Assembly: GCF_030296835.1 (NCBI RefSeq)
Contig: NZ_AP027922.1
Location: 930,001-994,000 of the forward strand
Length of the DNA stretch: 64,000 nt
DNA from: Pseudoalteromonas sp. MM1
GTDB taxonomy: Bacteria > Pseudomonadota > Gammaproteobacteria > Enterobacterales > Alteromonadaceae
Direction: 5' to 3'
The notes beneath the pieces are model-generated. The model saw only the letters and a program-made list of their open reading frames with translations. It was not told where the DNA came from and did not search any database. The translations under genes were made by a program, and so were the position numbers. Shown here piece by piece: positions 45,280-55,905 of the stretch; positions within the stretch are counted from its first letter, which is position 1; every line of letters begins with the position of its first letter.

Positions 45280-47622
45280 ATGGCTGATAACAAAAAAACA
45301 CCCAGTAGTAAAACCACTTCTAAGCGTGCATCTAAAGCAACTAGCTCGCCACGCAAAGCCAAATCAAAAGCGACTAAAAAAGCGTCAAGCACTGTTGTTA
45401 AACGCTCATTTATGAGAAAAACATGGTCTATATTTTGGAAATTGAGCTTAGCTGTTTTTATTGCGATGGCCATGTATCTTATTTATTTAGATTCAAAAAC
45501 AACACGTATATTTGAAGGCAATAAATGGCAGTTGCCAGCTCAAGTATACGCACGCTCAATGGAATTTTACCCAGGGCAGTTTTTATCAAGCCAAGAGGTA
45601 GTATGGGAGCTTGAACGTTTAAATTACTCATCGGTAAATCGTTTGAGCCGCACTGGTCAATATGTTAAAACCGCAAACAGTATTAAAATTTACCGCCGCG
45701 ATTTTGAATTTTACGATGGCTTAGAGCAAGCACATGTTATTGAGCTTCGCTTTGCAGGGCAAAAAGTAGCCACAATTAAAGATAAATTTGGCAGACGTTT
45801 AAATAGTGCGCGTTTAGAGCCTGTGCAAATAGCCCGTATCGGGAATGATTCAAAGCAGGATAGAGAATTTGTTCCGCTTGATAAGTTTCCGCCTATGTTA
45901 AAAGACACGTTATTAGTGGTTGAGGACAGGGATTTTTATCAGCATCATGGTGTGTCGGTTTTTTCTATTTTGCGTGCGCTTTATTCAAATATTAAAGCTG
46001 GGCGTACCGTACAAGGTGGCAGCACCTTAACGCAGCAGCTTGCAAAAAATATATACCTAACGCGTGAGCGTTCTTTAGTGCGCAAAATAAATGAGGCATT
46101 TATTGCGCTTATTTTAGATTACCGTTATTCAAAAGATCAGATTTTAGAAGCCTATTTGAATGAGGTTTATTTAGGTCAATCTTATAACCAAGGCGTGCAT
46201 GGCATGGGCTTGGCCTCAGAGTTTTATTTTTCAAAGCCTGTTGATGAGCTGGAATATGACCAAATAGCGCTGCTGGTGGCAATGGTTAAGGGGCCTTCGT
46301 ATTACAATCCTCGTCGTTATAAAGAACGCACTATGGAGCGTCGCGATTTAGTACTGCGCTTAATGGTTGAAAACAAGCTACTGACTACAAAAGAATACCG
46401 TGCATCACTTAAACGGCCAATTGATATAGCGCCCATGAAAGCAAGTTTACAAAAGTCATACCCTGGCTTTTTAGAACTGGTAAATCGTGAGCTTAAGCAG
46501 TTATTACCTGATCAAAAAACACTAGATGCCGGCGTGCGTGTATTTACTTACTTTGATTTGCAAAAACAGGCTGCGATGGAAGAGTCCATTCAAAAAAGTT
46601 TACCGTATCTAGAAAAACGCCCTAACACCGATAAACTCGAAGCAGCCATGATCTCAGTTAATATAGAAAAAGGCGGAGTTTCGGCTTTAGTGTCTGGGCG
46701 CGATGTTCGCTACTCAGGTTTTAACCGAGTGCTCGATACTAAACGAAATATTGGCTCTTTAGTTAAACCCGCGGTGTACTTAACAGCTCTGCAGTTACCA
46801 CATTATAACTTAGCCACATTACTTGATGACTCTCCTGTGCAAGTAACAAACGAGCAAGGTAAAGTGTGGCAGCCTGAGAACTTTGATCACCAATACCGAG
46901 GCGCATTGCCACTTTATAAAGCCTTTAGTAATAGTATTAATATTCCTGCGGTAAATTTAGGCCTAGATGTCGGTGTTGATAAAGTAGCAAATACGCTCAA
47001 AGGATTAGGAGCAAAAGGTAATATAGATGAATACCCCTCGCTGCTACTTGGTGCTGTAGAAATGTCGAGCTTTGAGGTTGCCCAACTTTATACCACTATT
47101 GCAGCAGATGGCGAGTATAGAGAGCTTACCTCTGTATCTGCGCTAACAGACTCGGTAGGTAATGTATTGTATAAGCATAAAGTTAAGTCTGAGCCGCGCT
47201 TTGCAAAAGACGCTGTATATATGACTAAATACGCCATGAAGCGAGTTACAAAAGACGGCACCGCTAAGCGTCTAAATTTGCACTTTCCATCAATTCAGCT
47301 TGCCGGTAAAACAGGCACTAGTAATGATTTACGTGATAGCTGGTTTGCAGGGTTTGATCAAAACACAGTGACCGTTGCATGGCTTGGTAGAGACGATAAT
47401 AGAAGCACTGGTTTAACAGGGAGTGTGGGCGCGTTAGAAGCTTATATTCGTTACTTAAAACCGCTCAACCCAGAAGCAATAGCAGATACACGCCCACCAT
47501 CAATAAGATGGGCATTTGTAAATGAGCAAACAGGCTTACAAGCACCGCCTGGATGCGGCAAAGTCATTCAGTTACCACTAAGAGCCAGTGAGTTTGAACC
47601 TAGGCCGCAGTGTATACGCTAG
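45280..47622 (+). CDS. mrcB: Penicillin-binding protein 1b
   Basis: A 780-aa bifunctional peptidoglycan synthase. A very basic cytosolic tail (residues 1-45, rich in Lys, Ser and Thr) precedes one membrane helix (about 48-68) and a UB2H-type region. The glycosyltransferase has VVEDRDFYQHHGVS and GGSTLTQQLAKNIYL. The transpeptidase has the SxxK serine in GSLVKPAVY, SNSIN and KTGTSND. Typical of PBP1b, which works with the LpoB-type activator in Gammaproteobacteria. Confidence 0.95.
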   Translation: MADNKKTPSSKTTSKRASKATSSPRKAKSKATKKASSTVVKRSFMRKTWSIFWKLSLAVFIAMAMYLIYLDSKTTRIFEGNKWQLPAQVYARSMEFYPGQFLSSQEVVWELERLNYSSVNRLSRTGQYVKTANSIKIYRRDFEFYDGLEQAHVIELRFAGQKVATIKDKFGRRLNSARLEPVQIARIGNDSKQDREFVPLDKFPPMLKDTLLVVEDRDFYQHHGVSVFSILRALYSNIKAGRTVQGGSTLTQQLAKNIYLTRERSLVRKINEAFIALILDYRYSKDQILEAYLNEVYLGQSYNQGVHGMGLASEFYFSKPVDELEYDQIALLVAMVKGPSYYNPRRYKERTMERRDLVLRLMVENKLLTTKEYRASLKRPIDIAPMKASLQKSYPGFLELVNRELKQLLPDQKTLDAGVRVFTYFDLQKQAAMEESIQKSLPYLEKRPNTDKLEAAMISVNIEKGGVSALVSGRDVRYSGFNRVLDTKRNIGSLVKPAVYLTALQLPHYNLATLLDDSPVQVTNEQGKVWQPENFDHQYRGALPLYKAFSNSINIPAVNLGLDVGVDKVANTLKGLGAKGNIDEYPSLLLGAVEMSSFEVAQLYTTIAADGEYRELTSVSALTDSVGNVLYKHKVKSEPRFAKDAVYMTKYAMKRVTKDGTAKRLNLHFPSIQLAGKTGTSNDLRDSWFAGFDQNTVTVAWLGRDDNRSTGLTGSVGALEAYIRYLKPLNPEAIADTRPPSIRWAFVNEQTGLQAPPGCGKVIQLPLRASEFEPRPQCIR

Positions 47623-47684
47623 TTTTTTAAAGCTACAAAAATAACAAAGCCGCTCTACGGCGGCTCTGTTTTATGAAGCTTAAT

Positions 47685-49526
47685 CTAAGCTTTAAAAAAC
47701 TGCATCGATTTTGTTAGGTCATCGGACAAACGACTAAGTTGCTGTGCATCTTGCAAAGTTGACTGTGCCGATTGCAGGGTATGATCTCCTAAATTATTCA
47801 CTTCTTGTGAATCACTTAATGCTTGAGTAGTAGCACTGGATTGCTCCTTTACCCGCAGCGCTATCTCTTCTCCTTGATGTTTTATATCACCCATACTGTA
47901 TTGTGCACTTTGTAAAATTTCATTTGTTTGAGTGGCGGCTTTTACCGACTGCTCCATTTTTTCAACGCTAGAGCGCATTTTTTGTTGTGTATCGTCAGAG
48001 GCTTGTTGAAGCGAATGGATGATTTGATGGATTTCTTGGGTTTGTGTTTGCGTACGTTGAGCTAGGGTCCTTACCTCATCGGCAACTACGGCAAAACCGC
48101 GACCATGTTCGCCCGCGCGCGCTGCTTCAATGGCGGCATTAAGTGCAAGTAAATTAGTTTGATCGGCTATTTCGCTAATACCTTTACTTACCTTGCTAAT
48201 TTCTTGGCTGTCTAGGGCTAAGCGATTTAGTGCTTGTTGGCTTTCGGTAAATTCAACTTGAAGGTCTTGCATATATTTGGCAAGCTCCATGGTGTTGTTA
48301 GAGCCTTGTTTTACATGCTGCGCTGCATCTTGCGCGGTTAACATAGCTTGATTAGCTGACTCTTCTACACTTAGCGCACTTTGCTCCATATTACTTAGTG
48401 CATCATGAATAGCGTTTACGCGAGTTTGTTGCTTTTCAACATCTTGGCTAGTTTGGCTACTCGCCTGAGAAAGTGACTTGGTAGCATCACATAGCTCTAA
48501 TGTGCTTGCTTTTACATTAAGTAATAAATGTGAAATAGCGCGCAGTAAAGCGTTGTAGCGAGTGGCAATAATACCCATTTCATCATTCGTGATTGAATTA
48601 ATCGAGGCATTTAAATCGCCGTTTGCTGCTCTATCGGCTGCATTAGCAAAGCGCGTAATGCTATCAACTACTGCAAAGTAAAAACCAACCATTAAGTAAA
48701 ATGCAAATAGTAAACTAAGCACTGATGCAACTAATACTAGGTTTCTGGTCCACTGTTGCGTATTTAATTTACTTTCAATTAGCGTTTCAAGTGTTGGAAT
48801 ACTTTTGTTCACAAGCTGGCTGATACTGTCGTGCACTTGATTTGTAAGCTTAGTGAATTCATCTTGAGAAAGTTCAATATCATCAGGCTCAAGTAGCTTT
48901 TTATCAATTGCTGATTTAAAAGCCTCTACAGCGGTATGTAAATTTGTAAGAGGAGGGGTGAGTGTTTTATTAACAGAGGCATCAGCATTAGTTGCTATGC
49001 TGAGTATTTTATCCAGTTGTAGCAGGTATAAAGGCAACGACTTACTTAAATTAGATAACGCTATAAATGTATCAGGGGTAAAACGATTGTTTGTTAATAC
49101 CGTGTCAGCGCTTTGCGCTGTCGCATTTATTTGCATTATTAATGCGGGGATTGGGGTGACTAAAGAGCGGTTAACATAAGCACTAGCAAGCTCACTATCT
49201 AACGCTAAATTAGATTGTATTGAAACAAGCTCAAGCACTTCATTTGCTTGTCCATCTTTTACCTCAAACCCAAGTGAACGAGCAATTTTGATATTTTTAT
49301 TAGGCTCACCTTGCATCTGATTTGTGAGTATAGCTCTGTAGCCTTTTAGCCCTTGTTGCTGCATTTGTGAGACATTAATGCTGTTGCTCAAAAGTGAGAC
49401 CAAAAAAAACAAACTTAATGCGAGTGGTAATAATAAAATACCAAAAACCAAGCTTATTTTTGTTTTATATTTTAAGTTTGCCATAAGTTTTATAGCTGGG
49501 GCAGCAAGGTGTCTCAGTCCTGACAT
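47685..49526 (-). CDS. Methyl-accepting chemotaxis protein
   Basis: A 613-aa transducer. Helix 1 is around residues 25-50, a periplasmic sensor domain of about 215 residues follows (helical, unassigned), helix 2 is about 268-294, then HAMP ([21 protein letters not shown]) and the signalling hairpin with the highly conserved tip [35 protein letters not shown]. Ligand unknown. It is transcribed alone. Confidence 0.92.
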   Translation of the reverse strand: MSGLRHLAAPAIKLMANLKYKTKISLVFGILLLPLALSLFFLVSLLSNSINVSQMQQQGLKGYRAILTNQMQGEPNKNIKIARSLGFEVKDGQANEVLELVSIQSNLALDSELASAYVNRSLVTPIPALIMQINATAQSADTVLTNNRFTPDTFIALSNLSKSLPLYLLQLDKILSIATNADASVNKTLTPPLTNLHTAVEAFKSAIDKKLLEPDDIELSQDEFTKLTNQVHDSISQLVNKSIPTLETLIESKLNTQQWTRNLVLVASVLSLLFAFYLMVGFYFAVVDSITRFANAADRAANGDLNASINSITNDEMGIIATRYNALLRAISHLLLNVKASTLELCDATKSLSQASSQTSQDVEKQQTRVNAIHDALSNMEQSALSVEESANQAMLTAQDAAQHVKQGSNNTMELAKYMQDLQVEFTESQQALNRLALDSQEISKVSKGISEIADQTNLLALNAAIEAARAGEHGRGFAVVADEVRTLAQRTQTQTQEIHQIIHSLQQASDDTQQKMRSSVEKMEQSVKAATQTNEILQSAQYSMGDIKHQGEEIALRVKEQSSATTQALSDSQEVNNLGDHTLQSAQSTLQDAQQLSRLSDDLTKSMQFFKA

Positions 49527-49612
49527 AGGGATCCCTTATAGTTAAATGATTGGGTAAGGTCATATAGACCGCTATAAGTTTAATTATCATTCAATTATAA
49601 GCGTTTACAAAT

Positions 49613-49637
49613 AAAAAAAGCCCTTTTGGGCTTTTTT
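49613..49637 (-). terminator. Terminator after hemL
   Basis: AAAAAAAGCCC and GGGCTTTTTT around TTTT. On the minus strand it lies about 65 nt beyond the hemL stop. Confidence 0.82.
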
Positions 49638-49699
49638 CAATCTTTAGTCTTGATAACACACGTTATAAACAAACTATTAACGTGGGTTATTTGAACCAT

Positions 49700-50980
49700 T
49701 TATAGCTTTGCAAAAGCGCGTTCAGCAGCTTCTATTGTAGCTTTAACTTCTTGCTCTGTGTGCGCAGCACACACAAAGCCCGCTTCAAATGCAGAAGGTG
49801 CTAGATATACGCCTTCTTCAAGCATTAAGTGGAAAAAGCGTTTAAAGCGTTCTAAATCACATTCAGTGGCTTGCTGGTAAGTTGTCACTTTTTCAGCATC
49901 AGTGAAGAAAAAACCATACATACCGCCAGCGTAGTTAGTGGTTAAAGGAATGCCTGCTTTTTTAGCGCCTGCTTCAAAACCTTCACAAATTGCTTTAGAA
50001 ATTGCTTCTAACTTATCGTGCAAGCCTGGCTCGCTCAATAGCTCAAGCGATTTTAAACCCGCAGCCATTGCAATAGGGTTCCCAGAAAGCGTACCCGCTT
50101 GATAAACCGGGCCTACCGGCGCAATGTAATCCATTATTTCGGTTTTGCCGCCAAAGGCACCAACAGGCATGCCGCCACCAATAACTTTACCTAAACAGGT
50201 TAAGTCAGGTTTTATGTTGTAATATGCTTGTGCGCCACCTAATGCAACACGAAAGCCGGTCATTACTTCGTCAAAAATAAGCACCGATTTGTACTCATCA
50301 CATACTGCACGCAAGCCTTCTAAAAAGCCTTCGACAGGTGGAATACAGTTCATGTTACCCGCGACTGGCTCTACGATAATACAAGCAATATCGTCTGCGT
50401 ATTTTTCAAAAACAGCTTTTACTTCATCAAGGTTATTAAACGATACGGTAAGCGTGTGCTTTGCAAAATCTTCAGGAATACCTGGTGAATTTGGCACACC
50501 CATGGTTAATGCCCCAGAGCCCGCTTTTACTAATAACGAGTCGGCATGGCCGTGGTAACAACCTTCAAACTTAAGGATTTTATCACGTCCTGTATAGCCT
50601 CGAGCTAGACGAATAGCACTCATAGTGGCTTCTGTACCCGAGCTTACCATACGTACTTTTTCGATTGATGGAACAAGCTCTTTTACTTTTTCAGCCATTA
50701 AAATTTCAGCTTCGGTAGGGGCGCCATAGCTTAAACCGTTTTCTACTGCTTCGTGAACGGCTTGTTTTATAGCTGGGTGGTTATGGCCCATGATCATTGG
50801 ACCCCACGAACCTACATAATCGATATAACGGTTACCATCAGCATCAAAAGTAAATGCACCTTCGGCTTTAGTGATAAATAGTGGCGTACCACCTACACCG
50901 TTAAATGCACGTACAGGTGAATTTACACCACCTGGAATTGAAGTTTGTGCACGATTAAATAAGTCTTGGCTAATTGTCAT
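49700..50980 (-). CDS. hemL: Glutamate-1-semialdehyde 2,1-aminomutase
   Basis: Last step of the C5 route to 5-aminolevulinate (tetrapyrroles). It is a 426-aa PLP enzyme: [17 protein letters not shown] start, [29 protein letters not shown] and the PLP lysine in [15 protein letters not shown]. It lies 35 nt downstream of pyrB on the same strand, with hemJ, another tetrapyrrole gene, just beyond. Confidence 0.96.
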   Translation of the reverse strand: MTISQDLFNRAQTSIPGGVNSPVRAFNGVGGTPLFITKAEGAFTFDADGNRYIDYVGSWGPMIMGHNHPAIKQAVHEAVENGLSYGAPTEAEILMAEKVKELVPSIEKVRMVSSGTEATMSAIRLARGYTGRDKILKFEGCYHGHADSLLVKAGSGALTMGVPNSPGIPEDFAKHTLTVSFNNLDEVKAVFEKYADDIACIIVEPVAGNMNCIPPVEGFLEGLRAVCDEYKSVLIFDEVMTGFRVALGGAQAYYNIKPDLTCLGKVIGGGMPVGAFGGKTEIMDYIAPVGPVYQAGTLSGNPIAMAAGLKSLELLSEPGLHDKLEAISKAICEGFEAGAKKAGIPLTTNYAGGMYGFFFTDAEKVTTYQQATECDLERFKRFFHLMLEEGVYLAPSAFEAGFVCAAHTEQEVKATIEAAERAFAKL

Positions 50981-51015
50981 GAAAAATCCTATAAGTTGTC
51001 GCTTGGTAAAAGTGT

Positions 51016-52032
51016 TTAGCTGTCGCGTTTGCGGCTAAACCAAGGTACGTCTACTTCATATTGCTCGACTTTGTTTTCTACGCCGAGGGTTAAAGCAAAC
51101 AGTGCCATACGAATTAATACGCCGTTTTGTACTTGGCGGAATATAGCTAAATTGTCGTTACTGTTTAAGTCGTTATCAAGCTCATTAGCTTCCAAACGGC
51201 TATCACGTGGCAACGGGTGCATAAGCACTGAATTTGGCTTACAGTGCGCGTTATAAATTGATTGGCTAATTCTAAAGCCGCCACGGTATTTATTAGCTTC
51301 TTCTTGTGAAGGGAAGCGCTCTTCTTGGATACGTGTTTGATACACAATATCCGCTGCTAAGTTCCCTTCCATTTTGTTCACTAATTCTATTTTATGACCT
51401 GCATTTTCTACCGCATCTAAAATACTGGTTGGCATTTGCAGGCCATCGGGCGCTACCATCGAAAATTTTACGTTTTTGTAATGGCACAATAATTTAGAGA
51501 GTGAATGTACTGTGCGGCCATATTTTAAATCGCCAACTAGGGCTATATGCATGCCATCAATATTTTGATCAAATCGGTTTAGTTCACGCTCAATGGTTAG
51601 TAAGTCAAGTAATGCTTGAGTCGGGTGCTCGTTTGGGCCATCGCCACCGTTAATTACAGGGACTGAACACCCTTCAGAAAATTCGCTTACTGAGCCTGCA
51701 TCTGGGTGGCGCATAGCAACGGCATCTGCGTATGCTGAAATAACACGGGCTGTATCGTAAAGCGACTCCCCTTTAGCAAGGGCTGAGCTTTGCATGCCGG
51801 TTGTTTCGCGCACGCCACCGCCCAGCAAATTAAAGGCAGTACCAAAGCTTACACGCGTACGCGTGCTCGGTTCAAAAAACAAATTAGCTAAAATAGCGCC
51901 TTCTAGCACGGTTGTTTGCTTTTGTTTTTTAGCATAAGGCTCCATTTTTTTTGCCACTGCAAAAATACGCTCAATGCAGTCTCTGTCGAGTTGATTTACC
52001 GACAATATATGTTCACCTTGGAAACTTAACAT
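51016..52032 (-). CDS. pyrB: Aspartate carbamoyltransferase
   Basis: Commits aspartate and carbamoyl phosphate to pyrimidines. The start at 52032 ([17 protein letters not shown]) has an AGGA ribosome site; the upstream TTG gives only six unlikely residues. [15 protein letters not shown] is the carbamoyl-phosphate loop; [18 protein letters not shown] and [10 protein letters not shown] are the aspartate-side motifs. The length is 338 aa. No pyrI regulatory-chain gene follows, so control by nucleotides may differ from E. coli unless one lies elsewhere. Confidence 0.95.
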   Translation of the reverse strand: MLSFQGEHILSVNQLDRDCIERIFAVAKKMEPYAKKQKQTTVLEGAILANLFFEPSTRTRVSFGTAFNLLGGGVRETTGMQSSALAKGESLYDTARVISAYADAVAMRHPDAGSVSEFSEGCSVPVINGGDGPNEHPTQALLDLLTIERELNRFDQNIDGMHIALVGDLKYGRTVHSLSKLLCHYKNVKFSMVAPDGLQMPTSILDAVENAGHKIELVNKMEGNLAADIVYQTRIQEERFPSQEEANKYRGGFRISQSIYNAHCKPNSVLMHPLPRDSRLEANELDNDLNSNDNLAIFRQVQNGVLIRMALFALTLGVENKVEQYEVDVPWFSRKRDS

Positions 52033-52118
52033 GGGGTTATTCCTAATCAATCAAAGGGGCGCGATAATCCATAAAATGGGGCACGCAATCGCGCGTGTTA
52101 TAGCAAGTATTGTAAATT

Positions 52119-52142
52119 GCAGCGCAGTTTAACATGCGCTGC
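52119..52142 (-). terminator. Hairpin after hemJ
   Basis: GCAGCGCA and TGCGCTGC form a perfect 8-bp stem a few bases beyond the hemJ stop. The T-tract is poor. It could also act in the pyrB upstream region. Confidence 0.5.
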
Positions 52143-52147
52143 AAAGC

Positions 52148-52582
52148 TTATAAATTAGGTTTTATTACCGCAAGCGCAACAATAATTAGCAGAGCAATAA
52201 CCGGGAGCTCATTAAAAATGCGATAAAAGCGGTCCGTTTTGGTATTTCTGTCGTGTTTAAAATCGCTTAGTAATTTAAAGCAGTAGCCGTGGTACAGATA
52301 TAAAATAATAACCAGTACCAGTTTGTAGTGCAGCCACATGCTGTATCTAAACCAATCACGGCCATACTCTACAATAGTGAGTACACCAAAAACGGCGGTT
52401 AAAATAGCAAACGGCGTTACAAAAAAGAGTAGTCGGCGCTCCATTACTTTAAGCATGGAGTTACAGGCTTTTTCTTCGCTCATCGCGTGGTATACAAATA
52501 ACCGAGGTAAATAAAAAATACCGGCAAACCATGCAATCATAAAAAAAATGTGCAGTGTTTTATAAATTAGTAAAGCGCTCAT
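52148..52582 (-). CDS. hemJ: Protoporphyrinogen oxidase HemJ
   Basis: A 144-aa membrane protein with four helices. The conserved His in KTLHIFFMIAWFAGIFYLPRLFVYHA and the WLHYKLVLVIILYLYHGYC segment match HemJ, which oxidises protoporphyrinogen IX in bacteria without HemG or HemY. The ClC gene ends 7 nt upstream on the same strand. Confidence 0.9.
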   Translation of the reverse strand: MSALLIYKTLHIFFMIAWFAGIFYLPRLFVYHAMSEEKACNSMLKVMERRLLFFVTPFAILTAVFGVLTIVEYGRDWFRYSMWLHYKLVLVIILYLYHGYCFKLLSDFKHDRNTKTDRFYRIFNELPVIALLIIVALAVIKPNL

Positions 52583-52589
52583 AAGAATC

Positions 52590-54272
52590 CTAAAGTAGGC
52601 TGTTACGAATAGTTAAAATATTATTTATTTGATCCCAGCGTAACAACCCCATTATTTGCTGGTCATCGAGTAAATTGTATACATACAGGGCACCGCTGCG
52701 TTTATCTTTTAAAATATCAAAGGCATCGGCTAAGGTCGATTGGCTGCTAATACCCTGCAAACTAATGTAGTTTATATTAATGGTTTCGCCCGACATCAGG
52801 GTAAGGTCATACTCTGCTAGGCGATAGCCGTTTTCTTCATCAAAAACGATTAAAGGGGTTTGGCTGTCCATGGCATCTAGGGTGTTTTTTATTTGCTCTT
52901 TATCGTCGGAATAAAGCAGCTTAAAGTCTTCATCCATATCATCCATTATGCCCACTTTTTGTAGCGCCTCTGTTGCGGGCGATACATGATAGGGTAGCCC
53001 TTGAAAATCGAGTTGTTGCAAAAATATAGAGCGATTACCAAATACTTGCAGCGCCGTTACATAAGCAGTTGTGATCACTAACATGGCCGGTACTATTATC
53101 TCTGGTGAGGATGTAAGTTCCATAACGGTTGTTAATGCTGCTAACGGTGCATGTAATGTAGCAGCGAGTAAACCGGCCATTCCCAATACACCGTATGTGC
53201 CTGCAATGTCAGCACCTGGGCTTATAAACTGGGCAAAAAAGGCCATTAAAGTACCTGTTAATACACCAAGCCCAATAACGGGGCCTATTAAGCCGCCCGG
53301 TATTCCTAGGCCAATGGCAAACAGGGTTGCCAACAGTTTGGCTATTAAAATAGTAGTAAGTAGCTGCGCATTTTCAGGCGATTCAACCGCAATAGTAATC
53401 GCACTCATACCTGAGCCCATAGCTTGGGGCACTGCATAGGCAATAATACTCGCAATACAACCTGCAATGAGTAAACGAGGAAACATGCTTAGAGGTTTAA
53501 ATGTTTTTATGATCAGCATTAAGTTTTGATTAAAGCTATAGGCAATTGCGCCTAAAGCCATGCCGCATAAAATTAAATATGGGTAATGCCAACCACTTAA
53601 TGGTGTAATGCTAATAAGTGCAAGCTCTGAGCCTTCACCAAACACGAATTGGGTCGCTAATGCACCAGTTAATGCGGCAAGCATAATTGGTACAAAAATA
53701 TGCACTTTGTACTCACGTAGCACCACTTCCATTACAAAAATAACCGCAGCAAGTGGGGTATTAAACGAGGCCGCAATACCTGCAGCCACACCACAGCCAC
53801 TTAATGTGCGCATGGCGTTGTGCGGTAAATGGAGTTTATCGGCTAATATACTTGCGCCGGTTGCTCCCATATGAACAGACGGCCCTTCTCGCCCAACTGA
53901 AAAACCACTAATTAATGCCAGTGCGCCACCCACAAATTGATTTACTGTGTTGTAAAGCGGCATTTGCCCGTAGTGGCGTTTAATGCGGTGAATAACAAAA
54001 GGAATACCTAGACGATAGTGCTTAAAGCCAGTAAATGCAGCAAATGTAGCAATCAGTAGCGCAGCAATTAACGGCATTAAAACCCGTTCAAGGGTGGGAA
54101 GAGTAGTAAAATTATCGGGAGTGTCTAAAAATAAGCTTTGAAAAAACAGAATCGTTAAGCGAAATAAAATAATAAAAAATGCAGCAATTAAACCAGCACT
54201 TACGCCTAATAAGCATAATTGCACAGAGGTTTTTGGTTTTGCTAATCGACGCCTGAGTTGCTCAAGCCACAT
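52590..54272 (-). CDS. ClC-family chloride channel or transporter with CBS domains
   Basis: A 560-aa membrane protein. The ATG at 54272 (MWLEQLRRRL) has a GGAG site; in-frame codons further upstream are rejected. Selectivity-filter motifs are present: GSGMSAI, GREGPSVHMGA with the gating glutamate, and GLGIPGGLIGPVIG. About residues 430-560 form a pair of CBS modules likely to sense nucleotides. It probably exchanges chloride (or another anion) for protons. It is the first gene before hemJ. Confidence 0.9.
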   Translation of the reverse strand: MWLEQLRRRLAKPKTSVQLCLLGVSAGLIAAFFIILFRLTILFFQSLFLDTPDNFTTLPTLERVLMPLIAALLIATFAAFTGFKHYRLGIPFVIHRIKRHYGQMPLYNTVNQFVGGALALISGFSVGREGPSVHMGATGASILADKLHLPHNAMRTLSGCGVAAGIAASFNTPLAAVIFVMEVVLREYKVHIFVPIMLAALTGALATQFVFGEGSELALISITPLSGWHYPYLILCGMALGAIAYSFNQNLMLIIKTFKPLSMFPRLLIAGCIASIIAYAVPQAMGSGMSAITIAVESPENAQLLTTILIAKLLATLFAIGLGIPGGLIGPVIGLGVLTGTLMAFFAQFISPGADIAGTYGVLGMAGLLAATLHAPLAALTTVMELTSSPEIIVPAMLVITTAYVTALQVFGNRSIFLQQLDFQGLPYHVSPATEALQKVGIMDDMDEDFKLLYSDDKEQIKNTLDAMDSQTPLIVFDEENGYRLAEYDLTLMSGETININYISLQGISSQSTLADAFDILKDKRSGALYVYNLLDDQQIMGLLRWDQINNILTIRNSLL

Positions 54273-54519
54273 GCTGTATTCTCCGCCACATTTTTTCAGC
54301 GAGCAGTTTAACAAAAGTGTGCAGGTAAGTCCTTGTGATTTTGCAATTTTAAATAAGTATATTAACAAATATTACAGCAATCGCTAAAAACACATTTTGC
54401 TATCGTATCGGCTAAAGTAATGGTTAAAGTCAAAGATGGCTTAAGAGATGTTTGACTATACTTGATTAAAACACTCGGGTATTAGATAATCACGCCATTG
54501 CGATATTGAGGGTTTTAAA

Positions 54520-54858
54520 ATGTCTGAAGAATTACCAATAAAGTTCAGCGATGCTGCTGCTGTTCGTGTTAAACAGTTAATCGACGAAGAAGAAAATCCA
54601 GATTTAAAACTGCGTGTTTACGTAACAGGTGGTGGTTGTTCTGGTTTTCAATATGGTTTTACTTTTGATGAAAAAGCAAATCCTGGCGATTTAGAAATAG
54701 TTAAAAATGGTGTAACGCTGGTTATTGATCCAATGAGTATTCAGTACTTAGTTGATGGCGAAGTGGATTACACAGAAGGGTTAGAAGGCGCACGCTTTTT
54801 TGTATCTAATCCTAATGCAACGACTACCTGTGGGTGTGGTGCAAGTTTTAGCGTTTAA
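54520..54858 (+). CDS. erpA: Iron-sulfur cluster insertion protein ErpA
   Basis: A 112-aa A-type carrier that delivers Fe-S clusters to apo-enzymes, including those of isoprenoid synthesis. The three cluster-binding cysteines are Cys40 ([11 protein letters not shown]), Cys104 and Cys106 ([11 protein letters not shown]). The start [14 protein letters not shown] fits ErpA better than IscA. Confidence 0.95.
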   Translation: MSEELPIKFSDAAAVRVKQLIDEEENPDLKLRVYVTGGGCSGFQYGFTFDEKANPGDLEIVKNGVTLVIDPMSIQYLVDGEVDYTEGLEGARFFVSNPNATTTCGCGASFSV

Positions 54859-54878
54859 GCAATTTACGCTTAGCTATT

Positions 54879-54903
54879 AAAGCCGCGTTAGCGGCTTTTT
54901 TAA
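54879..54903. terminator. Terminator after erpA
   Basis: AAAGCCGC and GCGGCTTTTTT with a GTTA loop, between erpA and a convergent small gene. Confidence 0.82.
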
Positions 54904-54906
54904 TGC

Positions 54907-55095
54907 CTAAAATTCAGTTGGGCTATACTCGGTGAGTTGCATTATAAGTACAAAAAAACCGAGTACAAAAGCAGAGAAGGCAAGTATATATAAAAAGCCT
55001 TTTTTACCTTGTTTAATCGGTACTCCGTAGTGGCGTAAAAACAAAAACCATAAAAAGCATAGTAAAATAGGCAACAAAAATAAGACTCTAAACAT
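54907..55095 (-). CDS. Small two-helix membrane protein
   Basis: A 62-aa protein with two hydrophobic helices (residues 2-19 and 34-54) separated by a basic loop (RHYGVPIKQGKKG). I do not recognise the family. A strong AGAGGA ribosome site sits 7 nt before the ATG and the gene is followed by the erpA terminator, which together support it as real. Confidence 0.6.
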   Translation of the reverse strand: MFRVLFLLPILLCFLWFLFLRHYGVPIKQGKKGFLYILAFSAFVLGFFVLIMQLTEYSPTEF

Positions 55096-55594
55096 ACTTC
55101 CTCTTTAGTCCCTTAGTTAGGGAAAAACGTTATTTATGGGAACTTTTTTACCCTTACTGTTGTTTAAACATCAACACAGCAAGGTTATTCGCACGTTAAT
55201 TTGTAACAAAGTGCTTTTATCTTACAATTAATTTTTTAGGAAAAAACTTAATATTTCTGGTACGTTAACTTAAATATTCAGCATAAGTAAAGGTTAGTGG
55301 TTGGGTAAATTTATGCAAACTATGTAATTAATTATTTAACCGAACTGTTAATAGTATATAATGTATCCAAGAGTGAGACGGGCAAAATTTCACTCTTAAT
55401 AAAAATAAACCTATATCCTATTTTTGCGGGTTAGCACTGAATAGATTGGTAGGTTGGATAAGTAGCAATACCTTTGCTTATTTAAGCAATAGCTTGCTAT
55501 TGAATATTGTAGTGGGTATCTGCTTATATGCCTCCAATCATTGTGTGACTACTGCTTTGACGGGTATGTCATATCATCTAGTAGGAGATGTAAA
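55096..55594. other. Long intergenic region with promoter and 5' hairpin
   Basis: About 500 AT-rich bases. TATAAT at 55357-55362 with TTTAAC upstream is a plausible promoter. A perfect dyad AAGAGTGA/TCACTCTT (55369-55397) begins at the expected transcription start. A second hairpin, TTGCTT/AAGCAA, is at 55474-55489, overlapping CAATAGC/GCTATTG. The region forms a leader of about 225 nt for the XRE gene, or may hold a small RNA. Confidence 0.5.
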
Positions 55595-55834
55595 ATGATG
55601 GGCAAAACTGTTTCTTCAGAAGAAAACGAAAAGCTAACTAAATGGCTTAAAACAAAACGCCATGAAAAGGGTCATACAATGCGTAGCCTGGCACAAGTGC
55701 TAGGAACACCTCATTCATTTATCGGTAAGATTGAAAATCAAGAACGCCGCTTAGATGTTATTGAGTTTGTACGTTACTGTAATGCACTTGAAGTTGATCC
55801 GCATGAAGCGCTAGGCTTAATTAAAGCGGATTAA
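55595..55834 (+). CDS. Small XRE-family DNA-binding protein
   Basis: A 79-residue protein made almost only of a helix-turn-helix domain (LKTKRHEKGHTMRSLAQVLGTPHSFIGKIENQERRLDVIEFVRYCNAL). The ATG at 55595 with a TAGGAG site is preferred to an in-frame upstream codon that adds an unlikely Cys-rich leader. There is no toxin partner next to it, so it is more likely a stand-alone regulator than an antitoxin. Targets unknown. Confidence 0.85.
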   Translation: MMGKTVSSEENEKLTKWLKTKRHEKGHTMRSLAQVLGTPHSFIGKIENQERRLDVIEFVRYCNALEVDPHEALGLIKAD

Positions 55835-55905
55835 TATTGTTTTGCTTAGGGTGTTATAAGGGGCACTTGAACGGCCTAAGCAAATCACGTTAATGCAGGG
55901 ATGCA

